Source of the DNA: Climacteris rufus
Lineage: Eukaryota > Chordata > Aves > Passeriformes > Climacteridae
NCBI GenBank assembly: GCA_013398175.1
Contig: VZRZ01008573.1
Coordinates: 1 to 64,000, forward strand
DNA: 64,000 nt
Reading direction: 5' to 3'
Shown one piece after another: positions 27,861 through 40,052 of the stretch (positions are counted from its first letter, which is position 1; every line of letters begins with the position of its first letter). The notes under the pieces were generated by a model. The model made no database searches. It saw only the letters and a list, made by a program, of their open reading frames with translations, and was not told where the DNA came from. The translations under genes were made by a program, and so were the position numbers.

Positions 27861-28062
27861 ACGTTAAATCAAACACTTCATCCTACAAGAGTTTCAGAAT
27901 TGGCATGGTGTCCCAGCAGCTGGTTACATGTTGAGTTGTAACATGTCCTGGACTAGTATTTCATGTTAAATGTCTACCTGAGAAAACAAACTGAAGAGGA
28001 TGAAGATAAATTCCTCATTTTACTCTGCTGCTCTGAATGCTGACAGAAATTTTGCTGTCAAT
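27861..28062. repeat. 202-bp direct repeat, copy B
   Basis: Same-orientation partner of 26158-26359, offset by 1,703 bp and of equal length. The short open frame here (ending at 27934) and the one in copy A share the words SYKSFRIGMV and QQLVTC simply because the DNA is shared; nothing shows that they are translated. Confidence 0.9.
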
Positions 28063-28591
28063 GTGGAGGTGTCAGGTCTCTGATCTACAGTGGATGGTAT
28101 TCTGTTTTAAGGAAAACATATCTCTCTTTTCCACTTCCATACGGAAATGTTAAATCCATTTATCTTATTTTCATGATATTTTGCATCATTGGCCCAAATA
28201 TGAATTTTTTTTTCTCTGCTGTTTGCTTTTTATCTAAGTGTATTCATTTTCCGTGTAAATGGCCAAAGTATAATTTAAAATCTGTTACCTAAGGACCCCA
28301 GATAAAACAGATCAAGTGGTAAAAAAAATCATGTTTTGCATAAAACTAGTAATTTTAAGATTAAAACTAAGCCTTGGCCAATTTACCGCCTTTGAGGATA
28401 GTTCAGGGACACCATTAAAATATTTTTTATATCTATGATCACCATCATTAAACTGTCTGTTCTCTGATTTTTCATATCTAATAAATACATAGTGATAATC
28501 AACTTTTTATATCTGGGATATTGGGTAATAAAGAAAGAAGTTTAAAAAACACCTCCACTTTCCTTTTTTTTTTTAAATTTTAAATATGCAG

Positions 28592-28678
28592 ATCAATATC
28601 CAATATCAGCTGGTAGAACAATTAACATATCCTAATCTCCGCATCCCTCTTGGTATAGATATGATTACTTTTGAAAAG
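28592..28678 (+). CDS. Candidate internal exon, function unknown (low confidence)
   Basis: An 87-bp stretch (29 codons, phase 0 at both ends) open in one frame. It is preceded by a long T-rich tract and ATGCAG, a good-looking acceptor, and followed by AAG then GTAGCA, a non-ideal donor. The frame begins INIQYQLVEQLTYPNL and ends DMITFEK. It stays open past the proposed donor to 28868, so the exon end is uncertain. I do not recognise the peptide. Poly-T tracts are common in this DNA, so chance is a serious alternative. Confidence 0.2.
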
Positions 28679-31665
28679 GTAGCAGAGGTTTTGGGGAAAA
28701 TGAAAGAAAAGACAGAACCCAAACAGACGCAGATCAAAATTCATGAAAAAGATGATGATCATGTCTGTCAATTAAACAATGTTATTTGGTGCAATTTTTG
28801 CCTTATTGTGAATATTTCCTATTCACCTCCACATGCACATATGTACAGAAACACCCTTTATGCCAAATAGAACATATTTGATGCTGAATTTTATTTATTG
28901 CTGAGAATATAAAAGAATTGTTATCGTTATACAATCATCGATTTGATCTTGTTTTCATTTAAAATGGCTTGATTATTTTCTTTCCTTCTCTTTTTTTTTC
29001 TTTTTATTTTTCAATTTCAAGAGATGTGATCAACTCTCTTATTTAAACATTTCCTTAGTCTTCTCTACAAATATATAGGGTAGATTTACAAAATTTGGAT
29101 ACCCTTTGTTTTCAGCTTCCAGGCTTAGTGCATGCTGCTGTTACTCAATTCAGAAATTGACATTTTTAAAAACTAATTTTGCTGAGCCAAAGATAGATGC
29201 TGTGAGAAAGAAAAAAAATATCAAAGTGAAGATTTCTAAAGAAAAAAATTATCACATGGTTACTTCTCTAACCTGAGAACTATAGTCTGATTATACAGTG
29301 TCATCCATGGATTTACTTTTTCTGTATTTATTAAGACACCATTGTAGTTCTATTTCAGTGCATTAACTTGAGGGATCTCTGCTTGGTGTTATCACAGGTT
29401 AGTAGTGATAATACAAGTCTGGATTACTGGGTACTTAAACTCCATGCAAAGTGTGCCACTTCTACTCATGCCAAATGCCAGCCTGTTGTATGAGAGACCT
29501 TCATTTGCTGTTTTGTGACCACAGGAACAAAGAAGGCCAAAATTAAAAAGAATGGCAAAAGTCCTGTTTGCCAGGTGTCTCTCTCATGTCCTTTAAGCTA
29601 AAAACATATGAAATTAAAAACAATTAATTTTTTCTGTAATCCTGATATCTTCATTCTCTTTTGGCCTCTCTCTATTAAAATGGAACTCAACTGCATAATT
29701 TGCTGGACTACATCTTAATGAAATAACTCTCTCTGGAAGTGTTCCCTTCAACTAATTTAAGTGGGAAGTAGCTCTCAGAAACACAGGTCATAGCTGTGTA
29801 TTGAATATGTAGACACACACTCAGATGAGCTCTGTAGCAAGATTGATCTTCAAATAGCTGCTTAAGTACTTACTTCAACTTTAAATTAAGATGTTTGAAG
29901 TTAAATCCTAAGCAGTTACCTTCAGTGAAAGCTAACTTTATCACAGATAACAACCAAATAGATTTTGTTGTTCACTCAGTATGCAGCAGAAAGGAGGAGC
30001 AGAGGCTGTAAGTAAGATTACTGGTCACAAATCGTTGATGACTCAGAATGCTTTGTCCACCTTTCTAATAAGCAGTCACAAGTTCTAAATAAACATATAC
30101 CACGTTTAGGGGTTGCGCATTTTGTGCAATGAAAATGAAACTTGTTCCTTTCTGTTTTCCCCCATCACTGCAACAAAGTGGTCAGATTTTGCGATGCAAA
30201 AAACTCCCATGATGTAATTTATTATGCCTTTTAGCTGTCCTGAGCTGGCCATGTGAAGACTTGGTATAATTCTCACACCTAATACTCTGTTTTACAGAGA
30301 GTAATAGAAGTACAGGTGTACAAACCAGGCTGTCATTCTTACATTTAATTTCTTCCTTCCAAATGGAGCCTTCTAATTGTAATAAAAGTATATCTCATTT
30401 CTCTCTCTGGGACTGCTCCGACTCCTGAGACAAAAAGTCTTCTTTTATTTATTGTCATTGTTAACTGCATGTTCTCTCGATATTTCATTGGAAATTAACT
30501 GTTTGCACTAGAAGAACACATGGATTGAAATCCGAAAAATACACAGGATTGGTAATACTCTAATTCTCCTTAAAATCCAAGGTGTCTTAACATTCAGGAT
30601 ATTATTACTTATTATTACTAAGCTGTTAGATTTAGGTCAATGTGCTATTCCTTTTGAGATTATATAACCATTCTGACCTGGATTTTGATAATACAGGTAT
30701 TTTCCATAGAAGTTCCTGTAGCTGGCAAGCTGCAAAATGTTAACATGACTATGCATCAATATTTTATTTTCAAATATTAGATGGAGCTTGGAGAAATTGC
30801 TTGGAAATTACTCACAAAATGCTTTCAAACAGTTTACATCATTCTCAACATATATAGAGAAATTTACCATAGTTGCATTGAGGTATACAAACGCGAGGAC
30901 AAAATGTCCCTAGTAGCTACCTATTTGAGTCTATTTTACTACATGTATATACAGATAAGGAGAAATTTGATATAGGAGTAAGGAGAAAATCAATATTGTA
31001 TTATTTTAGATTAAATGTTTAACTGGTGAAGACATCAGTACTATAATACACAGCAGCTATTCTTTTATGTTATATAGAACCCAAACTGTGATAAAGTTCT
31101 TCCTTAAATAGAACAAAAGACTTGGCATTGCGTTTTGGTCAGCTCCACTGAGATAGGTGAGAATTTGTTTTCCTGTATTATGGTATGGAAGCTATAATAC
31201 ACAAAGCTTAATCAGGCAAAAATGAGAATAAGGAAAGGACAACGTTATCAAGGTTATTCGCTAGGTAAGGAAGACTGCATCTGTTTATGTGCCTGTGATT
31301 ACTAAATATGAGCTGAATATTAGGGCAAGATCTTGCTCTAATGATATGTTTCTTACATAACATTGAACGTGCAACTTAGGAGAAAGCATAAGGAAAAATG
31401 ATGCAACATCCTGCACTAAGGAAGACAAGAAAAGAAAACCAGCCCTTCACATTTATTCACTTTTCTCATTTCACTGGGAGTGCGAACAGCTTCACAAAAA
31501 TTTCACTAAAAACTGATGACTGATACAGAAAAGTATCTGACCCAGCATTAGAAGGTAGGATTGTCAAACTCAGCACTTCATATATATTTGTGGTGCTTTT
31601 TGCTGGCTGCAAACCTAAGCTCATATTAATTCATTGACAGAACTCTCATCTTCGTGAATCCCTAA

Positions 31666-31771
31666 ATGGAAGCTGAAGGAGGAGAACCCATCAAATGCCG
31701 TGAAACTCACAATGAATTGGCCCAGGCCAGCATTACTGTAGGGGACTCAAAACAACAGCTCTTTTTCCCAG
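31666..31771 (+). CDS. Candidate first coding exon, function unknown (low confidence)
   Basis: An ATG in fair context (A at -3, G at +4) opens a frame that reads MEAEGGEPIKCRETHNELAQ and continues through ITVGDSKQQLFFP to a donor-like site (CCCAG then GTGTAAGTA). Two overlapping donors are possible, CAG/GTGTAA or AGGT/GTAAGT. Without splicing the frame ends about 17 codons later. The composition, mixed charged and polar residues without runs, is more protein-like than most frames here. I do not recognise a family, and no promoter element is obvious upstream. Confidence 0.2.
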
Positions 31772-33129
31772 GTGTAAGTATTTACAGTGCTTCAAATGTT
31801 GCAGATTTTCAGTAGGAAGCCAGGCAAGGGCTAAACACTGCATTTGTATACCTGTGGGGAAATTACAGAAAGGAACTGCTACTGCACTTGATCACCTAAA
31901 TATTTATGAAACTGCACATAGCTAATTGTATAATTTAGTTGTCTAAATCAATGTTTAGATTAGATCTAAAGAATCTGTTCCATTTTTAAAACTAAAGAAT
32001 TTTTCAGATGTAGAAATGGCATACTCCAAAAAAATTTTCTCCGTTAAATTTTATTTATTTGTATGTAACTTTAACCGCAACACTCCAGGCAATTTTGCCT
32101 AATTTCCAGCTTGATACATTCCAGTATATCTGTTATCAGACTGCTAATATAAGCAAGTCTAACTGCAGGTATGGAAAATGACCTGACTTGATGTGCAGAA
32201 AGCAATTTCCTTTTTAACAGTGTGAAATTGTGCTGCTTACTCTAGATGCTAGGATTCTTGAGATTGAGTGTATTGTCTGCCTGAGTGTATTAGCATTCCA
32301 TTGTAAAACCACAGCAATGGCAGGGGGGAAAACTGCTTGTTTCAGAGCATTGTTGCCAAATGGGCACCAAGCTGTTATATATGGGAGGAAGCTCATCACA
32401 GAGCATAACATAGAATATAAATTGGATTTCTAAAGGGTTAAAAACTCAAAAAGTGTGTATTGAATGTACCCTCAGCACCTTTTATTTTCTCTAAGCACTG
32501 CCTTTAAAATTCTCAGGGTGCACTCGTGTGGAATCTCCTGCTGCAGATGCCCCAGACACTTGGAGGATGTAAAGGAGTAATATATATGTTAACATAGTGT
32601 GACATTCCTTTGCCGAGAAGAATGACAGTTGCCTGGGGACACAATTTTGCTCTAAGTAGTATCCATATGCAGTGCATGACTTTGGGGTAAAAAGAGTAGC
32701 AGTGAGACAGAAATTGAGTGTTTTGCCAGAAAAATAATTTTAAAAAGAATTTCAGAGTGTAAAGGGTTTCCGTAGCAGTCTGGGACTTTTTTCTGTCCTT
32801 TGTGTATGGCACATGTTATTCATTATAAATATGTTTTTCATTTCTTAGGACTGTGTGTTGCAAAACAGGAACGAAATATCAAAATGTCAGAGGGGGCACC
32901 ACAGACATAGGGAATTGCAATTCTTTTAATTATTTTCACTATACTCCTGCTCTAACTTACTAAGAAATTATATCCTTCTGGATATTATTCAGCCAGTCCT
33001 AGGCTTTAAAGAATTCTAAAAAAAATCAGTCCCTCTGTAAATGCTGCATTTGAAGAGCCATTTCACGATTTCCTTTGCAGAAAAAACCACTTAATTGTTA
33101 TATTAAAGACGCTAATGTGGTCACACAGC

Positions 33130-33154
33130 TTGTTTGTTTGTTTGTTTGTTTGTT
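33130..33154. repeat. (TTTG)n microsatellite
   Basis: Six uninterrupted TTTG units. The tract is followed by TTTTCAGG. Confidence 0.9.
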
Positions 33155-35423
33155 TTCAGGTGATCAGGTCAGTAAAATTATTCCGTTAATTACGGTTTTA
33201 AAATCTGCATCGAAGTGGACCAAGCCTTTATTTGCTGTATGGCACTCAATCCATACAATTTTTAATACAAATCTGTATTGCAGAACATTGCAGGCATGGT
33301 ATTATATTCAAAAGACCAATAACCTCCATAGACAACATTAGCAGTCAGACATGCTCGCAAAGGTTATTTTTTAAATTTAATTCCATGGTTTTACTCTGTG
33401 ACTAATAAAATTATGCAAAATCACAGTACATCAAAAGATGCAATTACCTTAAATGAAGTACTCTACTGTAATACAGAAAAAAAGCAACCAGAGAATGTCT
33501 CATATCAAAGCCACTTCAGAAATAAATGTGACATTTTAGGAAGGGCATTTGTAAACTAATGGCTTGGAAGCCACAGAGCAAAGTGGCCTTCCCAAATAAA
33601 AGTTCTCAAAATTTCATATTTTTGTCATCATAAGAACCTACTACAGTGATAATAGAAATTGCCTTCATATGCTCTTCATTATATATAATTTATATACTGG
33701 TTTTTGTTTTGCTCTGCTTTCTAAATTTACTTCTTTTGTGTTTTCTTCTGAAGAAAAGATGAGTTATTCACAGGTATAATTCTAGTCCCTTATCTCATTT
33801 TTGACAGAATGAATAGGGCAAGTATGTCTCTCCCTGAAGAGCAACATATGGAGCTTTATACTTGGTAGAGGGGAAAACATGAGCTGATGATATGGCACCT
33901 TTCCTTCTCTTAATTAAGTAGATAACACTGAATTTCTCACTTCAGTATGTGAGGTAAAGTAGTTCTGGAGATATTGTGAATAGAAATACAGTAAATGTTT
34001 TATGGTCCTCTGCTTCTGATCACCATGACTCTAAGAAAGGTCTAACAGAATATGCCTTTAATGGAGATGCTCTAACAGTTGGAAAATTACAGCTACATCC
34101 AGACACTTGATACTTATAATAGCTACCCTCCAATACTTTGTCTAAGTGCTATTCCAAACTCTCCTGTACTCTGTATCTCCACAGCCTCATGGCTAGGTTT
34201 TGTCCTAGGCTTGTAGGACTCATAGGTGTATACACACCACATGATCCTTCTCTTATTTTTCTCTTCTTCTTTCCCAAGACAGCTCTGCACTCTTTTCACC
34301 CTTTTAACCAACTCTGCAACGGATCCTAAGAGAACTGTTAATAATGGGCCTGTGGTTTTTTTTCTGAAAGGTAACAAGTTGTTACAGCACCTTATGAAGT
34401 GAAGATAAGTTTCTTTTTTCCTGAGTTCACTTCTTTGCAGTTACTGATACTGAATGAAATTTACCCTTTCATGTGCAGTCCTGCAGCATAACACAAATTT
34501 TCTCTAGCTTTTCCATTTATGCAACTATTGGATAATTTAGTCCTACCTCCAAAGAACTAGCGCAGAAAGTATCTAGTTGTTTTCCTGTAATCTCAGGTTT
34601 CTCCACCCAGGCACAAGCCGAGATCCTGTCAGGCACTGAATTCGTTCATGAAACCATAAATTATTATAAAGGAATGAAAGACCTAAAAATGGCGTCTCTG
34701 AGGAATATGTAAATCTAGGTCAGTTGTGTTCCCACCTATTCTGAAATTATGGTTATTTTGTCTCTTAATTCAGATTTTCGTTTCCAAAGCATATATTGTA
34801 CTTTTGTATCATAACACTTATTCTCATTGTTTTAATTTTCTTTAAAGATTAATTCATAGTAAATTCCAGTTAGATACATAAATTTTATAACCATTTGTTA
34901 ACAAATATGTTTCATATTCATCTGACATTTGCTGTAGCTCCTGATCTCCTGGATACAAAGCATTGATAGATGAAGGATTTTCATGAATCTGAAGGAATTT
35001 CTACAGAAGTCACTAGAAAATCATTCTTTGTCTCGTTTTTTCACTACTTATGCTTTTTTAAATTTCTTTTTTATTCTTCAACCTGTCATGGTATACTTTC
35101 CTTTCCTGCAACAAGGAAGGACATTACTCAGGAAAAATCAGAGACACAAATAAATCAGCAATCTGGCTGATGTTTTGGGTAAATCACTGCATACAAAAAT
35201 ACTGTTCCTATTACTGTCCTAATGATTTGTCTCCCTAATGCTGCTAGTAGATTTTCTGTAAGAATTTCTGTAAGAATTTTAGACATAATCTGTTCAAGTG
35301 CTTTCATACCTAGCCACTTTTTTTCTCCAATTTAGATGTATTACCTATGTAAGCAGCTTTGTCAGAAGCACAAAGATGTGTAGACATGTCTATGTGTATA
35401 TAGCCCTAGGTTTCCATGCTTAA

Positions 35424-35490
35424 GTGGGGGATTGGAGCAGATGACCTCAGAAAGGTTCCTTCCAATCTACACTATTCTGTGATTCTGTAA
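35424..35490 (+). mobile_element. CR1 LINE 3' terminal fragment
   Basis: A short plus-strand CR1 end: GGGGGATTGGAGCAGATGAC, then GGTTCCTTCCAATCTACACT and the ATTCTGTGATTCTGT tail. Only about the last 65 bp of the element are present, typical of strong 5' truncation. Confidence 0.88.
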
Positions 35491-35814
35491 CTTGTGTCTG
35501 TGTTGTAAGGGTGAAAGTATATATATATGACAAATATATGTATCAAAATTAGTTATTTATCAAATTTGTTTCCCCTGAAGGCTGTCAAGCAGACACATTT
35601 ACCTCTCTTGTGTTTTATTGAATATCTTCTGTGTGGACATGAGAAAGATCAACTAATTTGCATTGAATAGCTTGCATGACTTTCAAAGCATCCTTTGGAA
35701 TAATGCCAAATAGTAAAATCCAAGAGTCTAGTCCTACACAAAATGAAAAACAAATCCATTTTTAATTTCTTTAACTACTTGTACAGTAATTAGGGAATAT
35801 TGTGAGAGAAGCTC

Positions 35815-36905
35815 TCACAGCTTATCTGAGAAATCATCATGGCCTCTCTGCAGTGCCTGCATGTTAATGCAGGCAGAATGAGAAACAACAGAAACAATTG
35901 GAGATATGTGTGCCAATGCAGGTCTACATTCTTGCTTGATCACAGAAGCACAGTGGAAAACTCACATGGCAGGAGTGCTGCAATGGACAGACACAGGCCT
36001 TTGCAAACGACAGGCTTGTACTCAGAGAAGGGACTCCCACGAATGTGAAAGAGCAGCAGGAACACACAGATCTCTGCGAAGGACAGGTGGTCAGCTGCCT
36101 GGGAGTATATGGGTCAGAATTAGAGGGCAAACCAGTGTGGACAGCATTGTGGTGGGTAGCATCTGCTACAGACTGTCTGATCAGTGAGAAGTGGATAAGA
36201 CTTCTTCAGCTAGCTGGAAGAAGACTTACACTTGGAGACCCTGGTCCTCACTGGGGGCTTGAAACACCCAGATGATCTACTGCAGGAACAACAAAACAGA
36301 ACACAAGAAGTCATAAAGGCGTCTGAAATTAATGGAGTAATAATTTCCTAAGCAGGTCACTGAGGAGTGAATGATGAGGTAAGGTGCTCTGTTGGATCTG
36401 AGTCTTACAAATAAGGATGAGTGGTCAGGGACACAAGGGCAGGGACACAAAGGCGTGAACTGAAGCAACCAAGGGAGACTGGAGTTTAGGAACCTGAGAG
36501 AAGGAAACAAGGTAAATATCAGGATCACAACCTCGAACTTCAAGAGAACAATTTTGGACCCATTCAGAGACTTGCTTGGAAGAATCCCATGGAAGGTGGT
36601 CATAAAAAACAGGGTTCAGAAGAACTAGTTGACTTTCAAGGACATTATCCAGGCTCAAGAAATCAAGGAAGAGTGACGGAAAGTCAGCATGGATGAATGA
36701 GTTCCTGACTATAATCAAACAGAACAAGGAAGCATACAGGATTAGAAGCAGGTACAGGTGACCCAGAAGATGTACGTCCAAGAATGCAGGGATGGTGCCA
36801 GAAAAACAAAAAAGAAAGCCACTTGAGCTGATCCTGCTTTAAGCAGGGAGTTGAACTAAATGATCTCCAAAGATTCCTTCCAACTTCAAACATGGTATTG
36901 TTTCT
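35815..36905 (+). mobile_element. CR1 LINE with endonuclease domain and 3' end, reverse transcriptase deleted
   Basis: Plus-strand CR1 copy. It begins near the start of ORF2: LQCLHVNAGRMRNN at about 35845 resembles the CR1 endonuclease start (LYTNARSMGNK). It continues in shifted frames through SAAMDRHR and then SIWVRIRGQTSVDSIVVGS at about 36104-36160, matching the CR1 motif SLWVRIRGQT...VVGVCYRPPDQ. A later frame near 36690 (AWMNEFLTIIKQNKEA) matches the linker before the reverse transcriptase. The sequence then passes to the 3' end at about 36835 (GGGAGTTGAACTAAATGATC, CCTTCCAACTTCAAACATGG). The reverse transcriptase and most of the 3' UTR, several kilobases in a full element, are missing. 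Many stops; inactive. Confidence 0.92.
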
Positions 36906-38279
36906 AGGATGGCTGTTTTCAAGCAGTTGTTTTTTAAGTCATCATTTTCACTTCATTTTAGTATTTTTAAAAAAAATACTGTCAAGTGCTATTCTTCAAA
37001 TACAGGACATAATGCAAGAAATTATAATGAAGACAAAGACAGTGTATCTAGCAGCCCCTTGATAATCGAAAACACATATGTCAGAATGCATTATAGTCTT
37101 ATAACACAGACTGAACCACAGAACATGACTTTATGCAATATTAAGTAAAATCTGAAAAGAAAAGAAACAGCTCATCAGATACAGTTTTTTACATTTTAAA
37201 TTAATCACAATGCATATCATCAGTCCTGGGACTCTGATGCCGTTCCAGATTCTGCTTATTACGGGTGTAAACACCACAGTCACATAATGATTAAAACCAT
37301 TATCACATTGGTCCTGTTCATCTTTTACGGTATGTATGATGCTGTGACAGTAACTGTTCTTGTTCTTTGTTACAGAATAAAACACACTGACATAAGGCCG
37401 ATAGTCTGCTGAAGAGTAGCTCTCCCACAAATAAATGAAAAATATGCATTTATTTTTCTTTTGTGCAGATCCTTGTATTACACTAAAGCAGATCACAGCA
37501 ACCAAGGCTTAAGTTATAATTTCATTCTAGCTGTGCCTATTCATTTTTTCCTTATTTTTTCACATCTTGATACCTTCATGAATACCTGTCCTCGGGACCA
37601 GCATTTTGCATACTTGCTCTCTGTTTAAAGCATGAATGTTCTACAGTATGAGCAAATGTAGAATTTTGTAAGCATATGACAATGAAAATATTTATCCCCT
37701 TGTATATTCCAAAGGTATATATTCCAAAGAAATATATTCCAAAGAAATGCCATGCTCAAACTCATAACTCAGAATCTAGAAACTCCAATAAATAAGAAAG
37801 TAGCTAATTTAATAGAGACAACTTATCAAGGATGTACTATTTTCAGTAGAATAATTGTTTAAACTATCTGCTTCATCATTGACAGAAGTTTTCTTCTGTG
37901 ATTCAAGCCATTTTCAGGTCCAGGCTCTATGTTTGGGGAAGCCAGATGTGATCAGCTTCATGGAGCAAAATCAACCTAACAAAATGCATCTGGAAGTCCA
38001 TAGTTTCATGGGAGGTGGAAAGGTGAGTCTGCCAGTGCTTGGGACTCTCTAGCTTTCAAAAATTCTTCCAGTAGAACTATGAAATCAAAGAGACTTCTGC
38101 AAACAGGAGTACTACTGAAAAAAAGGGTCCACAAATGGATTTCAAAACAAGACATTGCAAAATAATTTCCTCACACTTTCTTTTTATCGCTCTCCACTAA
38201 ATTTTAAAAACCTCAGAGATGTAGGTCCCAGAAGGAATTAATATTTTACTAGTCTGCTGCAATGTCAAGCAATAGCTTC
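36906..38279. other. Unique-looking sequence around the exon candidate
   Basis: Apart from the exon candidate at 37918, I see no gene or repeat. A short duplicated motif (ATATATTCCAAAG, three near copies) lies at about 37715-37745. The minus-strand open frame 37131-37505 shows no recognised motif. Confidence 0.5.
37918..38022 (+). CDS. Candidate exon with KRAB B-box-like motif
   Basis: A 105-bp stretch (35 codons, phase 0 at both ends) with splice-like signals on both sides: a pyrimidine-rich tract ending CATTTTCAG, and a consensus donor, AAG then GTGAGT. The frame contains GKPDVISFMEQNQ. The core KPDVISxxEQ matches the consensus of the KRAB B box of zinc-finger repressors (KPDVISLLEQGKEPW), where this region sits in its own short exon. 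After EQ the similarity ends; the conserved EPW is absent. In known genes the intron before the B box is normally phase 1, whereas this exon starts in phase 0, which argues against an intact KRAB exon. No C2H2 zinc-finger exon is visible in the window. It could be a relic exon, another gene, or chance. Confidence 0.3.
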
Positions 38280-38633
38280 TGTCGCAGTAACGACACGAAC
38301 GAAGGAAGGAGACAAGCAACAGCTGTTAAGAGAGTAAGGAGCAACTGCTGGAGAAACTCGGAGCAACTGCCGGGCGAGACCTGCCCTGTTTATTTTATAT
38401 GCATTTTAGAAATCACTGTCCACTGGAGGAAAGAGCTTGTTGTCCCTCAATCACAGTGGTCAAAGGAAATGTCCATCAAACTTCTGTGCCCAGGAGAAAG
38501 GAATGTAAACAATAAGATACCATTACAATAACATGGCTATGTTTACATAGAAGAATGTGAGAAACTAGCTACATTGTAGCTACTAGCTACATTTATAACA
38601 TCCAGAACTGCAAAAGTCAGGGCAACAAGCTTC
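38274..38633 (-). mobile_element. ERV solo LTR with 6-bp target-site duplication
   Basis: A 348-bp LTR at 38280-38627 on the minus strand, bracketed by the perfect 6-bp direct repeat AGCTTC (38274-38279 and 38628-38633). On the minus strand it starts TGTTGCCCTGACTTTTGCAG and ends GTCGTTACTGCGACA. A TATA-like ATATAAAATAAA lies about 110 bp before the 3' end. A second copy is at 43531-43849. Six-bp duplications are usual for class II (ERVK-like, beta/alpha) retroviruses, so I place it there by inference. No internal viral sequence adjoins it. The open frame 38262-38531 (+) is a shadow. Confidence 0.85.
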
Positions 38634-40052
38634 CACTAAAGTTTTCAGGAAATTTGTTTCAGACAAATACAGTGATGAGGTAGGTGAAACAAGTTAATTA
38701 CTGTGAGGTCAGGTATTTGGCTTCTAAAGTGTTGTAGGGAAAGAAAAACCTCCAAAACCCCAACCCAAAACAATGGAATAGAATTTAGGGAAGCAGCAGT
38801 CTGACCAGTAACTGATAGCCAGCTTTTCTAGCCTCAGAGCTAAGGTGGGAAAGCCACAGAGGAGGGGGACTTGCAGATAATCCTTCTCTGAGCAGGCTTC
38901 ATCCAACGATTTGAAATTGTTCCAAGTACTGAATGGACAGAGAGAGGTGGGTAGTTTTCCTCTCTTGAGTTAGAAGTGTTCAGCCAAGACTTTCAGATGA
39001 AGAAGGATTCCTCCCTTATATAATGTGGGGAATGTACAAGAATGTTCTGAGGAAATGTCAAAATGTGACTTATGATTTTTAATGCTCCAGCTTCCTTACT
39101 TGGCCTGATTTTTAGTTTATTGTTATTTGCTTAGTTCATACCTCCCAGGTACATGAGATGTTCTCAGATACACTTTCTGACACATATTTGGGAAACCTGA
39201 GTCATACAGAATTAGCAACCACAAGGTGAAAGGTTAAATTTGTTTCTTAAGAGCTTTGTTTACAGCAAAATGCCAATGTGATATCAAGACAAGGAAATTA
39301 TTTGCTACAAAAAACCCAAAGTCAAACAATTGATTATCCAATCTCACTGAGTCTTAGGTGATTCAGTGGAATTTCTGAAAAGTTTCTCCTAGTAAACAAA
39401 AAAAATAGAAATGCCATTTTTGACATTTTGGACATGATTTTGATTAAAAGCAGACCGCATAGTCCTTGGTTCTTTACATTAGTGTTTTTTTGTTTGATGA
39501 AGGACTGCAAAAGCTGACTGAGAGCAATTCAAGGGAGTAATTATATCACTTCATCAATTAAATCTCACTACTGCTATTTTCAGATAATCTGATAAGCAGG
39601 AAAAGCTGGGGAAGCTCCACTGAATTTCCAGTGAAAGCCTATGTTTACTTTTGGAGCAGGTATTTTCAAAAAATTTGGTTTAACTCATTGTCACAACCCC
39701 AAAACACAAAGGCTGACAAAAAAGAGAAGAACAGTGGACTAAAAGTTAACACAGAAACAAACAAACAAACAAAAATAATTAAGACATTGTCCAAAGCAAA
39801 TATAAGTATTCAATTGATATGCAGGCTTCAGTTTTATGTTTTCAGCCCTCTGCTACAAATGAGGTTGTAAAAATAAAACTCATTCAGGTTTTAATTTACA
39901 TATTCCAGAATATTATAAGGTGGTAAACCAACCAGAATAATGCTGAAATCAAATATGTTAGTGTACAGACCTTAAAACTATTTTCATAGCTACAGCTGAG
40001 TCACTAAGGCAGCTAGTCCACTCAGTGAAATTAAACATAATAAATTAAAGGC
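38634..40052. other. Non-coding stretch, nothing recognised
   Basis: No recognisable gene or mobile element. A short (AAAC)n tract lies at 39755-39775. The open frames 38724-38906 (-) and 39631-39870 (+) have no motifs. Confidence 0.55.

Larger units (their letters stand above)
28063..35423. other. Non-coding stretch, mostly unrecognised, with two exon candidates
   Basis: About 7 kb of AT-rich sequence without mobile elements I can identify. It includes the exon candidates at 28592 and 31666 and a TTTG microsatellite at 33130-33154. Other open frames, for example 32513-32812 (-) and 34123-34377 (-), carry no recognisable motif. Confidence 0.5.
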
